64,000 bases of DNA from Fontibacillus phaseoli (lineage in GTDB: Bacteria > Bacillota > Bacilli > Paenibacillales > Paenibacillaceae). The position numbers and the translations under genes are program-made. This document shows, piece by piece, positions 26,865 to 35,042 of this stretch; the stretch's first letter is position 1; every line of letters begins with the position of its first letter. The notes beneath the pieces were generated by a model. It saw only the letters and a program-made list of their open reading frames with translations, was not told the origin of the DNA and did not search any database. Location of the stretch: assembly GCF_003337355.1 (NCBI RefSeq), contig NZ_QPJW01000003.1, positions 411,531-475,530 of the forward strand, read 5' to 3'.

Positions 26865-27860
26865 TTACTCAAATGGATATTTTAGTCCCCATTGCGCCCG
26901 GATCTCATCCAGCAGCTTCAAGATACCCAGCGATTCTTCCAGCGGGATAGCCGGACTTTCCTTGAGGCCTTCGAGCAGGCAATAGCCCACTTCCTCCGCT
27001 TCAAAGGCGTACCCTGTGGATGATCTTCCGTCGCGATACTTCTCTTCTTCTTTCCCCGTCACCCGGAGGACGGCTTCCTTGGCATTGAGGAAGGAGGGAA
27101 TATGAATCATCCCTTCCGTTCCGTGAATATACGCGTCATTATTCAAATTCAGCCGAACTGCCCCATTCAGCATAGCTACTTTACCCTGGCCGTAGTCCAA
27201 CATAATGGAGAATTGCTCGTCCACTCCGGTTTCACCGATTTCGGCTGTACTCCAAATTTTGTCCGGCTTGCTGCCGAATATCATCGAGGCAAAAGAAACC
27301 GGATAGATTCCTGCATCCAGCAGAGCCCCGCCGCCAAGCTCGGGGTTCAGCAGCCGTCCCTGCGGGTTCCAGTCGCTGCGAAAGCCGAATTCGGCTTTAA
27401 CCAGTTTAACTTCACCGATTCGTCCATCTTCCAGCCATTTCCTCACTTGCACGATGGGTGGCAGGAAGCGGGTCCACATGGCCTCCATCAAGAACAATTT
27501 TTTTTGCTTGGCCGAAGAAATCAGTTGCTCCAGTTCCAAGCTGTTTACGGTAAAAGGCTTCTCGCACAGCACGGCTTTGCCGGCGTTCAGAGCCGTCAGA
27601 ACGTTCTCCTTGTGATAGGGATGCGGAGTCGCTACATAAATCGCGTCAATGTCCGGATCGTTCACCAATTCCTCATAACTGCCGTAAGCACGCTCCAATC
27701 CGAATTTCTCAGCAAATTTTTCCGCACTTGCCAGCGTTCTTGATCCCGCGGCCAAGCCCTCGCCATTGCCGACGTGGACTAAATCCTTGGCAAATTGCTC
27801 AGCAATCCAGCCTGTCCCCATAATTCCCCATTTGATTTTCTTATTCGTGTAATCCCCCAT
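26865..27860 (-). CDS. Gfo/Idh/MocA family oxidoreductase (tandem paralogue A)
   Basis: 331 residues from ATG 27860 (MGDYTNKKIKWG), which has AGGAGG 11 bp upstream; the frame start at 27896 has none. NAD(P)-binding Rossmann motif WGIMGTGWIAEQFAKDL, then the conserved lysine in AVLCEKPFTVN and the C-terminal beta-sheet domain with GGGALLDAGIYPVSFA. It should oxidise or reduce a sugar or cyclitol with NAD(P). Close similarity to the next gene upstream (shared YGSYxELVNDP, VATPHxYHxEN, MEAMWxRFLPP, GALLDxGIYPxSFASM) shows tandem duplication. Substrate unknown. Confidence 0.92.
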   Translation of the reverse strand: MGDYTNKKIKWGIMGTGWIAEQFAKDLVHVGNGEGLAAGSRTLASAEKFAEKFGLERAYGSYEELVNDPDIDAIYVATPHPYHKENVLTALNAGKAVLCEKPFTVNSLELEQLISSAKQKKLFLMEAMWTRFLPPIVQVRKWLEDGRIGEVKLVKAEFGFRSDWNPQGRLLNPELGGGALLDAGIYPVSFASMIFGSKPDKIWSTAEIGETGVDEQFSIMLDYGQGKVAMLNGAVRLNLNNDAYIHGTEGMIHIPSFLNAKEAVLRVTGKEEEKYRDGRSSTGYAFEAEEVGYCLLEGLKESPAIPLEESLGILKLLDEIRAQWGLKYPFE

Positions 27861-27949
27861 AGTCGGTCTTGCCTCCTGACGAATTGTTTTCTCCATGATT
27901 TGATATTACCAAATGGAGCAGGTCAAAAACCAATGTCTTCGCCACCGTT

Positions 27950-28945
27950 TTATTCAAAAGGGTACCTTAGCCCCCATTGCGCGCGCATCGTATCCAGTTG
28001 TTCCATCACCCGCAACGATTCATCCAGCGGCATAATCCCGCTTTCCGTTTGCCCGGCGAGAAGGCGTCTTCCGACTTCCTCCGCCTCGTACTCGTATCCC
28101 TTTCCCAGACGATCATCACCGTAAGTCTCCACAAGTTTCCCACCCTCGTATAGCGATACCGAGGGAGCCTTATTCATGGAGGGTAGCGTGATGCAGCCTT
28201 TCGTTCCATGGATGACTGCCTCATTGCGCATCCCAAGCCTTATTGCTCCATGCAGGGACGCCACCTGCCCGGAGTCATAGGTTAAGAGGGCCGAAAACTG
28301 TTCATCGACCTCTGTCCTGCCTATACGTGCATGGCTATAGATCTCCCTCGGCTGGGCACCGAAAACCATCGATGCAAAAGATAACGGATAAATACCTACA
28401 TCGAGCAGCGCCCCGCCAGCCAGTTCCGGACTAAGCAGCCTTCCTTCCGGATCCCAGTCCGCCATGATCCCGAACTCGGCCTGCACGAGGCGGACCTCTC
28501 CGATCCTTCCGGCCCGTACCCATTCCTTGGCTTTTTGCATGGGCGGTAAAAAGCGCATCCACATGGCCTCCATTACAAATACCCTTCGCTCCCGGGCAGC
28601 GGAGATCAGCAATTCCAATTCTCTGCTGTTAACGGTAACCGGTTTTTCGCACAACACCGCCTTTCCGGCCCGGATGCTGTTCAGGGCGTTCTCCAAATGA
28701 TAGCGATGCGGCGTTGCGACATAAATGACATCAATCTCGGGGTCGTTTACCAATTCCATGTAACTCCCGTACGCACGGGGGATTCCAAATTGAGCGGCAA
28801 ATAGCGCCGCATTACCGGGCTTACGGGAGCCTACCGCATAAGCCGCCCCGTTACTTGTATGGGACAAATCGGCGGCAAATTGCTCCGCGATCGTTCCCGT
28901 GCCCATAATCCCCCACTTTATCGGTCTGTGCCCTGCCTCTTTCAT
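27950..28945 (-). CDS. Gfo/Idh/MocA family oxidoreductase (tandem paralogue B)
   Basis: 331 residues from ATG 28945 preceded by GGGGGAGGG. Rossmann motif WGIMGTGTIAEQFAADL, catalytic lysine region AVLCEKPVTVN, and GGALLDVGIYPLSFASM. Strongly similar over its full length to the gene 90 bp downstream, and both end QWGLxYPFE. Co-transcription is likely because no terminator separates them. They may act on related substrates or as subunits of a mixed oligomer (inference). No transporter or sugar regulator flanks them, so the pathway is unknown. Confidence 0.92.
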   Translation of the reverse strand: MKEAGHRPIKWGIMGTGTIAEQFAADLSHTSNGAAYAVGSRKPGNAALFAAQFGIPRAYGSYMELVNDPEIDVIYVATPHRYHLENALNSIRAGKAVLCEKPVTVNSRELELLISAARERRVFVMEAMWMRFLPPMQKAKEWVRAGRIGEVRLVQAEFGIMADWDPEGRLLSPELAGGALLDVGIYPLSFASMVFGAQPREIYSHARIGRTEVDEQFSALLTYDSGQVASLHGAIRLGMRNEAVIHGTKGCITLPSMNKAPSVSLYEGGKLVETYGDDRLGKGYEYEAEEVGRRLLAGQTESGIMPLDESLRVMEQLDTMRAQWGLRYPFE

Positions 28946-29118
28946 ATGCCCTCCCCCTTAGTTTGCGTTCTTAAAACTTGTACCCTTTATCGGCAAATAT
29001 GAAATAGCCCTAACTCTCGCAGCGTTCTCACATTCACATTCTTTGATTCGCCATGGCAAAATCCTTTATACTGAAGATATTGAACAATTGTTACGATAAT
29101 ATGTGCCGGAGGCGGATC

Positions 29119-29616
29119 ATGCTTACCTTTGAACAAAAATTAAACCTATTGGATTCTTATCCCGAACTGGAGCGAAAAGATGTATCACTCGGCCGGGTGA
29201 ACTATCAATTGGATAAAAGCGTCCACGACAAAAAAACCGTGGCATATCACCTTCACCCTAACGGCAACGGCTTCATTTATGCCGGACTGCTTCAGGATTA
29301 TGACTTTGATGATAAAGGCTATGTAAATATACGGGATTATTCCGAAGAAGAATTGCGCAGCCTGCTGGACAAAAGTATTCGCTCGCTATCCGAGAGCGGG
29401 GAGGAACCTGAAACAACGGCTGCCAAGCCGGACATTCCGCGCAGTGATTCTCCGGGCGGCATGTGGACCGATTCAAGCGGCGGGACGCTTACCCTGAAAT
29501 ATGAGGATGATCTATGGTATGTCTACTCCGGCATCAATCTCGAGATGGTATTCGAAACAAGAGAGGAAGCAGGCGAATACTTAGCTGAAGAAGGCTTCAC
29601 GCCTCTAAAAAAATAA
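29119..29616 (+). CDS. hypothetical acidic protein
   Basis: 165 residues from ATG 29119 (MLTFEQKLNLLDSYPELERK), chosen because GGAGG lies 6-7 bp before it; the frame from 29053 extends upstream without a site. No signal peptide or membrane segment. Two parts are visible: an N-terminal domain with TVAYHLHPNGNGFIYAG and a C-terminal segment with GGTLTLKYEDDLWYVYSGIN, separated by an acidic/proline linker. I do not recognise the family. Monocistronic, divergent from the Gfo/Idh pair, with a clear terminator. Confidence 0.7.
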   Translation: MLTFEQKLNLLDSYPELERKDVSLGRVNYQLDKSVHDKKTVAYHLHPNGNGFIYAGLLQDYDFDDKGYVNIRDYSEEELRSLLDKSIRSLSESGEEPETTAAKPDIPRSDSPGGMWTDSSGGTLTLKYEDDLWYVYSGINLEMVFETREEAGEYLAEEGFTPLKK

Positions 29617-29622
29617 GGATCA

Positions 29623-29661
29623 AACGCAGCCCGGCAAGACGGAGCTGCGTTTTCTTTTATT
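29623..29661 (+). terminator. terminator after the hypothetical acidic protein
   Basis: AACGCAGC (29623-29630) pairs with GCTGCGTT (29644-29651), followed by TTCTTTTATTT. Confidence 0.85.
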
Positions 29662-29682
29662 TAAAAAACAATTTTCTAAAAT

Positions 29683-29753
29683 TGTTCAAAAAAATGTTTG
29701 ATTTTCGTCACAAAATGTTCAATAATTAAGTAAGACACAAATTGTTCACAATT
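29683..29753 (+). promoter_or_regulatory. promoter with three TGTTCA boxes before the 39-residue protein gene
   Basis: TTGATT (29698-29703) and AATAAT (29721-29726) are 17 bp apart. TGTTCA occurs at 29683, 29716 and 29743, flanking and overlapping the promoter. The last copy sits in AATTGTTCACAATT (29740-29753), a 6-2-6 palindrome. This suggests control by an unidentified regulator. Confidence 0.5.
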
Positions 29754-29788
29754 AACCAACCATTGCGAATTAAAGGAGCTGACTACAC

Positions 29789-29908
29789 ATGTGGGAACCA
29801 GGAAGCAGCAAGTTCAAGAGCGGCACATTTGGCTGGATTATCTCACTGGGTATCTTCTATGCCGTCTTCTATACGGCGTTCACCCTTTACTCGATTCACG
29901 GGCAATAA
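29789..29908 (+). CDS. 39-residue single-pass membrane protein, unknown
   Basis: Translation of ATG 29789 to TAA 29908 gives MWEPGSSKFKSGTFGWIISL then a continuing hydrophobic helix with GIFYAVFYTAFTLYSIHGQ. AAAGGAG lies 10 bp upstream. A basic, glycine/serine-rich head precedes one aromatic membrane helix, so the head is probably cytoplasmic. It has its own promoter and a perfect terminator 40 bp after the stop, so it is a complete unit and not a fragment. Resemblance to small respiratory-complex accessory proteins is possible but not established. Confidence 0.75.
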   Translation: MWEPGSSKFKSGTFGWIISLGIFYAVFYTAFTLYSIHGQ

Positions 29909-29949
29909 ACCCCGTTTCTTGTAACCGTTGTCACAAGGTTGAATTTGAT

Positions 29950-29979
29950 AAGCCTACGGCCGTTGCCGCAGGCTTTTTT
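29950..29979 (+). terminator. terminator of the 39-residue protein gene
   Basis: AAGCCT.CGG pairs with CCG.AGGCTT (29950-29975), followed by six T. Confidence 0.85.
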
Positions 29980-30019
29980 GCATTTTTGCATGCTTCTTTA
30001 AAGGCAGCGATCATAACAA

Positions 30020-30055
30020 AACGGCTGAACCCGGTACATTCCGGGTCCAGCCGTT
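30020..30055 (-). terminator. terminator of the lipoprotein gene
   Basis: AACGGCTG.ACCCGG pairs with CCGGGT.CAGCCGTT over 15 bp with a six-base loop; minus-strand transcription then meets TTGTTA. It lies 12 bp after the stop. Confidence 0.7.
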
Positions 30056-30067
30056 AATCGAACAGTT

Positions 30068-30949
30068 TTATTGCGCGCTATCCAGCGCTTCTTGAGGAAT
30101 TTCGATTTTGTCAATTTCGTCGTATTTCGAAATCGTGCTATCCATAGTCATATCCAGAGAAACGCTCTGCCCTTCAACATCCATGTTCATCGCCATGGCC
30201 ACGGTGGATTTGCTCGGCAAGAACGTCTCTTTATTTACCGCATACGAAATTTTAATGTTTTTAATATCCATTTGCTCAAGCATAGCCGCTGTTTGTTCGT
30301 TTTCCCCGCCGGACTGACTCATCAGGGATTTCGCAAGCTCCTTCAAACCATCGCCGGAAAGGTCAGCAGACAGAACGAATTCGTCCCCTTCTTCGACCAC
30401 CTTGGCTTCATTGGCAATGGATTTGAATTGTTTGAGCTGCGCTTCGGGACTGGCCGATTGCTCCATGCTTGCCAGCAGTTCATCGCGGGTTTCGTCCGGA
30501 AGCTTGACCCAGGCTCCGTTCATCTTGGAATAGATGCCCTCTTGGGTAATATATTGCTCAACGTTCTGGCTTCCTTGCTCTCCCATATTCATGTCCATAA
30601 TTTGATACATGGCGAGAGGATCCTTTACCATGTCAATTTTCATCGTCATATCGACCTTCTGTTCCTGCTTCTGATCGCCTTGCGCAATTACGATATTCTG
30701 ATTGACCTTGGCATCCATGGAAAAGCTCTTCAGCTTTTCGCTTGCTTCGGTCGCCTTTTGAATCATCTCATCAACTGTAGGCACTGCTGCTTCTGCCGGT
30801 GCATTTGTCCCGGTTTCCGCTACTGCCTGATTCGCCGAGCCGTTAGCCGCTCCATTCGCTTCTCCGCCGTCGGCTGCCTTTTCCTTGCCGCATGCTGTAA
30901 TACCTAGTACCAGAATTGCTCCCAATAACGCTGCTGTCCATTTCTTCAA
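30068..30949 (-). CDS. lipoprotein of the LppX/DUF6612-like class
   Basis: 293 residues from TTG 30949; AGGAGG lies 9 bp before it. The frame continues upstream to 30994 but the ribosome site lies inside that extension. Signal peptide LKKWTAALLGAILVLGITAC with lipobox LGITAC, then an Ala/Gly/Asn-rich linker. The mature part has MDAKVNQNIVIAQGDQKQEQ followed by a beta-rich half-barrel-like domain with repeated hydrophobic alternation (VDMTMKIDMV, YITQEGIYSKMNGAWVKLPD). Family members bind hydrophobic ligands or envelope factors; the function here is unknown. Confidence 0.78.
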   Translation of the reverse strand: MKKWTAALLGAILVLGITACGKEKAADGGEANGAANGSANQAVAETGTNAPAEAAVPTVDEMIQKATEASEKLKSFSMDAKVNQNIVIAQGDQKQEQKVDMTMKIDMVKDPLAMYQIMDMNMGEQGSQNVEQYITQEGIYSKMNGAWVKLPDETRDELLASMEQSASPEAQLKQFKSIANEAKVVEEGDEFVLSADLSGDGLKELAKSLMSQSGGENEQTAAMLEQMDIKNIKISYAVNKETFLPSKSTVAMAMNMDVEGQSVSLDMTMDSTISKYDEIDKIEIPQEALDSAQ

Positions 30950-31176
30950 CTGAATGTTCCTCCTAAAATTATGTAGTCTCTTGATATTACCCAAAACATA
31001 CCAGTCCGCAACAGGGAATAAAGTCTCAATTTTGCGATTTTTAAGAGTTTGCCGATTGGTAAAATTGACCTATCTCTTCCGGAATATCGTAGTTCTTCTG
31101 AAGACTGCGTTATAATAGAAAAAACGCTGCTTCCCCCGTTTTTCCCGGAATCGGTTATGAAAGGAAGAGCTTTGCT

Positions 31177-31749
31177 TTGAAAAACTTGCTGGTCACCGGT
31201 TACCGTGCGCACGAACTCGGCATATACAACAATAAGCATCAGGGAATTCCTTATATTCGGCAAGCGATCGCCGCTCGCCTGATCCCCCTGATCGAAGATG
31301 GGCTGGAGTGGGTGATCACTCCCGGCCAATACGGCGTGGATTTATGGGCCTGTGAAGCCGTCCTCGAGCTAAAGAAATCTTTTCCCCATTTAAAATGTTC
31401 CATCATTACCGCCTTCAGCAATCCCGAAGAACAGTGGAACGAAGAGAAACAAAATTATTATCGCGAACTGATCCGCAGTGTCGATTACTATGGTTCCATA
31501 AGTAAAGAAGGCTATCAAGGCGTTTGGCAATTCCGCGCCCGCGATGAGTTGCTGTTCCGCAAAACGGACGGCATTCTGCTCGTTTATGATGAAGAAGCCG
31601 GTGAAGCCAGCCCGAAATACGTCAAGGAGCGCGCCCTGAAAAAGCAGATGGAGGAAGGGTATGTTTACATTCAGATCGGTCCGGAAGAAATTCAGGCGGT
31701 AGCGGACGATCTGCAAGTTTGGGAGGACTATCCCGAACTCGAATCATAA
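31177..31749 (+). CDS. ypsA: YpsA family protein (SLOG superfamily)
   Basis: 190 residues from TTG 31177, with AAGGAAGAG upstream. MKNLLVTGYRAHELGIYNNK, LEWVITPGQYGVDLWACEAV, ITAFSNPEEQWNEEKQNYY and KTDGILLVYDEEAGEASPKY follow the B. subtilis YpsA pattern closely, including the Rossmann-like glycine loop. In Bacillus YpsA is linked to cell division and nucleotide sensing; biochemical activity is unsettled. Divergent from the lipoprotein gene; a TATAAT at about 31111 may belong to its promoter. Confidence 0.92.
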   Translation: MKNLLVTGYRAHELGIYNNKHQGIPYIRQAIAARLIPLIEDGLEWVITPGQYGVDLWACEAVLELKKSFPHLKCSIITAFSNPEEQWNEEKQNYYRELIRSVDYYGSISKEGYQGVWQFRARDELLFRKTDGILLVYDEEAGEASPKYVKERALKKQMEEGYVYIQIGPEEIQAVADDLQVWEDYPELES

Positions 31750-31768
31750 GGCCTCTTTATATTACATC

Positions 31769-31803
31769 GGCCTGCCGTTTCTGCGGTTGACAGTCGGCAG
31801 GCC
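31769..31803. terminator. hairpin between convergent ypsA and YfcC genes
   Basis: GGCCTGCCG (31769-31777) pairs perfectly with CGGCAGGCC (31795-31803). Flanking T-runs are imperfect (ATTCTTTTATC on plus), so efficiency is uncertain. Confidence 0.5.
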
Positions 31804-31819
31804 CATGCATTCTTTTATC

Positions 31820-33250
31820 TTACATTCCAACAGAAGCCGAGATCGCCGCAAATACGGCTGCTATAATCCACAGGACCACAAAGAGCTTCATTATTACTTT
31901 CAACCACTGCCCAAAATTAATCCGTGCAATAGCCAATCCGGCGAGCAGCACTCCGCCTGTCGGCGATATAAGGTTCGTCAGGCCATTTCCGAACTGGTAA
32001 GTCGTAACGATCGCTTCGCGGTTAATTCCTACCAGATCGCCGAGCGGAGCCAGAACCGGCATAGTCAATGCCGCCTCTCCCGAAGAAGAAGGCACCAGGA
32101 AAGTAATGACATTGTGCACCAGCAGCATAATGGTAGTGAAGGCGTAACTTGGAAGACCCTTCAGCATATCGGCAAGGGAATTCAGGATCGTGTCGATAAT
32201 CATCCCATTTTCGGCTATGACAAGGATTCCCCGTGCCAAGCCAATGATGACGGCGGCATATACAAATTCCCCGCATCCTTTAACAAAATTTTCTGCCATC
32301 TCCCGTTGGCTCATTCTGGATACGATTCCGGCAAATAATCCAAGCGCCAGGAAGAGCGCCCCGATTTCCGTCATGTACCATCCTTTCGCCAATATCCCCC
32401 ATACGATCAGGCCCAGAACTACAACAAATCCTATAATAATAAACCGGTCACGTTTGGAGAAAACAACGGCTTCGCCAGTATCTTCCTTCAGAAACAGTGG
32501 ACGCGTAAGCAAATCGTTTTGAAACACGATGGATTTCTCCGGATTTTTTTTCACCTGGCGGGCATACCACATCGTAAATGCAATCGATACGCCGGTAAAA
32601 ATAATCCATTCAATAAATCGCAGCCATAATTGGGGGTTTCCCTGGACCCCGGCCACCCCCTGTGCAATCAGGACCGAGAATGGATTGGTCGTGGAACCGA
32701 CATACCCGATCTGCGTACCCAGGTAAAGAATTAGAATGGCCGTCATAGAATCGAAACCGAGCGCAAACATTAAAGAAATGAATATCGCATACAGCGGAAT
32801 GATCTCTTCACTCATGCCAAACGTCGAGCCGCCGAGGCTGCAGATCGACATAGCGATCGGGATCACAAGAATCCCTTTACTTTTGAGCCTTCGTGCCAGT
32901 GCCAGCAGACCCCGGTCAATCGCTCCGGTCTGAAGAATGATGCCGAAAGCGCCACCCACAATCAATACAAAGGAGACGACATCGGCCGCGTTTATAACGC
33001 CTTCCATCGGTGCGCTTAATATCTGGGGAATTCCCTGCCGCAAATCTCCGTCAGCGCCGCTCTTGGAGACTGTATGATATGTGCCCGGAACGATCGCCGA
33101 TTTGACCATGCCGTCCACGGTGACCTCTTGGCGGTCAAACTGCCCGCTTGGCACGATCCAGGTCAGCACGGCCATCAAAATAATGATGAAAAAAATGAGC
33201 GAATAGCTGTGAGGTAGGGACCATTTCCTTTTATTCTTTAACGTTTCCAT
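31820..33250 (-). CDS. YfcC-family (DcuC/ArcD-like) membrane transporter
   Basis: 476 residues with about twelve hydrophobic segments. N-terminal LIFFIIILMAVLTWIVPSGQ and the first loop FDRQEV...VPGTYHTV are characteristic of YfcC/arginine-deiminase-type permeases. GGSTFGMSEEIIPLYAIFIS, GYVGSTTNPFSVLIAQ, FLVPSSSGEAALTMPVLAPL and LTNLISPTGGVLLAGL are conserved re-entrant and helix motifs. It should move amino acids, peptides or dicarboxylates. It is the last gene of the fructosamine cluster, with an ATAACGTTAT operator 36 bp before its ATG, so it is the likely importer of the Amadori substrate or exporter of the freed amine (inference). Confidence 0.88.
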   Translation of the reverse strand: METLKNKRKWSLPHSYSLIFFIIILMAVLTWIVPSGQFDRQEVTVDGMVKSAIVPGTYHTVSKSGADGDLRQGIPQILSAPMEGVINAADVVSFVLIVGGAFGIILQTGAIDRGLLALARRLKSKGILVIPIAMSICSLGGSTFGMSEEIIPLYAIFISLMFALGFDSMTAILILYLGTQIGYVGSTTNPFSVLIAQGVAGVQGNPQLWLRFIEWIIFTGVSIAFTMWYARQVKKNPEKSIVFQNDLLTRPLFLKEDTGEAVVFSKRDRFIIIGFVVVLGLIVWGILAKGWYMTEIGALFLALGLFAGIVSRMSQREMAENFVKGCGEFVYAAVIIGLARGILVIAENGMIIDTILNSLADMLKGLPSYAFTTIMLLVHNVITFLVPSSSGEAALTMPVLAPLGDLVGINREAIVTTYQFGNGLTNLISPTGGVLLAGLAIARINFGQWLKVIMKLFVVLWIIAAVFAAISASVGM

Positions 33251-33285
33251 ATTAATCCCTCATTCCGGAATTGTATAAGTTTAAA

Positions 33286-33306
33286 ATAACGTTATGATAC
33301 GTATTG
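33286..33306. promoter_or_regulatory. bipartite GntR operator before the YfcC gene
   Basis: ATAACGTTAT-N3-ACGTATTG, same orientation as the copy before frlB and the exact reverse complement of the 21-bp copy at 34948-34968. It abuts the amidohydrolase stop codon and is 36 bp from the YfcC ATG. Confidence 0.72.
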
Positions 33307-34905
33307 TTAGAAGTCATATTCTTCCCCGATTTGATTGATCTCATCATGAGTGATTTGTCCGCCGAACAGCGTCAAAACCGCCTTTGCACTTCTCAGCTCA
33401 TGAGGAGGTGTTTGAAGCAGGTTCCGGTCGAACACGACTATATCAGCATATTTCCCCTGCTCAAGGGTACCTGTTTTGTTTTCCATAAAATTATGCTTGG
33501 CTCCATTGACAGTCCAGGCTTTCAGCACTTCCGCCGCTGTCATTCCCTTCTCAGGAAACCATCCTCCTTCCGGAGAAGCATCCGGGAATAACCGGGCACT
33601 TGCCGCATAGAGCGAATCAGGCACGCTCGTGATGAATAACGGGAGATCGGTGCCGATCGTAACCGTAACACCCGCGTCCAGCATCCCTTTATAATTATAG
33701 AACCTGTCTTCTTTATCTTTTCCCGCTACCTCCGCCATATAAGATGCTTCATACGAAGGGTTAAGCAGCAAAATCTGCGCGTATATTTCGGCAAAAATGT
33801 CTTGCTCCGCCATTCTCTTTAAATCGTCAGGGCACGGGTATTCCATATCGCTTATGGAGTGGCGGGCATCCCTTACGCCATTTACTTTACGGCATTTCTC
33901 GAATATCGATACCGCATGGCGAATCGCTGCATCGCCTTCGGCTGTCAGCGTGCACTTCAGCCCGTTCCGATCCGCCTCCATCACCGAAGCCTCGATTGCT
34001 TCATAATCCACCGGCCGCAGGTTAGTCACGCCCGGCATATCTGCGTAAGGCTCCAGCATGTCTCCCGTATGGTCGGCCACCACCCCGTCAACCATGATTT
34101 TAAAACCTTGGAACCGGAGCAAGTCGCCGTTAAAGTTAGCTTTACATTTCAGACCAAAGGCAATATCGAGCGGCTGCTGTACCGGTTCCAGCGCAAAGTG
34201 GACGCGCAGGGGAAGTTCACCATTTGCAGCAAGCTCTGTTAATACCGGCAGGAGGCCTTCGTAGTTATCAAAACCGATATCTTTAATGGATGTGACTCCC
34301 CGGCCCGCCAGCATTCGGCAAAACTCCAAAAATTCTGATTTCAACTCTTCCCGGTCTTGAAGCATTTCCTTCAGCAGAGAGGCTCGGGCCTCAGCACTGC
34401 ATTGATCAGGAGTAAAGCCATACCTCTCGACCGCTATCCGGTTCATCCAGCAGTAGCTTTTGTAACGGTTAATAGCAACGACGACCCGGTCCGGAAACAC
34501 GACATCCAGCAAAGCTTGCTCCGGCAAATCGCCCCACGAATCCTGGTCCCAGCCGTAAGCGTATACATTTTCGTCTTCAGGCAGTTCTTCAGCATAACGG
34601 ATCAACAATTGTAGCGCTTCCAATTCTGACTCGGCTTTCGACAAATCCAATCCCCGGTGCATAGACATATACCCGGTGAAAAAAACATGATTATCGTGGA
34701 TCCCCGGCATAATGAGCTGATTGCCAAGATCATGGACTTTCGTCGCCGGCCCAATCCATTTCCCCGATTCTCCCTTGGGTCCGACAGCGTATATCAACTC
34801 GCCTCCAACGGCAACAAACCCGGGTCGTGCCTCGTCTTCCAATCCCGTGAAAACTGCGTTCGACATTAACACGATATCTGCATAAGCTTCGCTTGCTGTT
34901 TCCAT
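33307..34905 (-). CDS. YtcJ-like amidohydrolase with altered metal ligands
   Basis: 532 residues from ATG 34905 (METASEAYAD), preceded by AAGGAGGG; the longer frame from 34950 lacks a site. It has the composite beta-sandwich N/C ends (VGGELIYAVG; GTLEQGKYADIVVFDRN) and TIM-barrel of Amidohydro_3. The expected metal residues are altered: HxH in PGIHDNHVFF (71-75) reads His-Val-Phe; the YtcJ His in HAIGDxA reads TAEGDAA; and the IEH motif reads ISDME. Lys in FKIMVDG and Asp in IGTDLP remain. Either a distinct subfamily or a non-hydrolytic enzyme. Position between GntR and YfcC genes, with a shared operator, places it in the fructosamine pathway, possibly removing an acyl or amide group from the substrate. 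Confidence 0.8.
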   Translation of the reverse strand: METASEAYADIVLMSNAVFTGLEDEARPGFVAVGGELIYAVGPKGESGKWIGPATKVHDLGNQLIMPGIHDNHVFFTGYMSMHRGLDLSKAESELEALQLLIRYAEELPEDENVYAYGWDQDSWGDLPEQALLDVVFPDRVVVAINRYKSYCWMNRIAVERYGFTPDQCSAEARASLLKEMLQDREELKSEFLEFCRMLAGRGVTSIKDIGFDNYEGLLPVLTELAANGELPLRVHFALEPVQQPLDIAFGLKCKANFNGDLLRFQGFKIMVDGVVADHTGDMLEPYADMPGVTNLRPVDYEAIEASVMEADRNGLKCTLTAEGDAAIRHAVSIFEKCRKVNGVRDARHSISDMEYPCPDDLKRMAEQDIFAEIYAQILLLNPSYEASYMAEVAGKDKEDRFYNYKGMLDAGVTVTIGTDLPLFITSVPDSLYAASARLFPDASPEGGWFPEKGMTAAEVLKAWTVNGAKHNFMENKTGTLEQGKYADIVVFDRNLLQTPPHELRSAKAVLTLFGGQITHDEINQIGEEYDF

Positions 34906-34947
34906 GTCATCCCTCCTTAATACGAATCTAATAATCCGTCCTTTTGC

Positions 34948-34968
34948 CAATACGTATCATAACGTTAT
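34948..34968. promoter_or_regulatory. bipartite GntR operator before the amidohydrolase gene
   Basis: CAATACGT-N3-ATAACGTTAT, the inverted form of the operator at 33286. ATAACGTTAT is at 34959-34968, 54 bp from the ATG. A 13-bp inverted repeat (CCGTCCTTTTGCC at 34936, its complement at 35025) and a GCTCCTT/AAGGAGC hairpin lie beside it. Confidence 0.72.
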
Positions 34969-35042
34969 ATTCAATTTTTTACCGCTCCTTATTTTTTGGA
35001 AGGAGCTGGTTCAAGACGACACTAGGCAAAAGGACGGAACGG

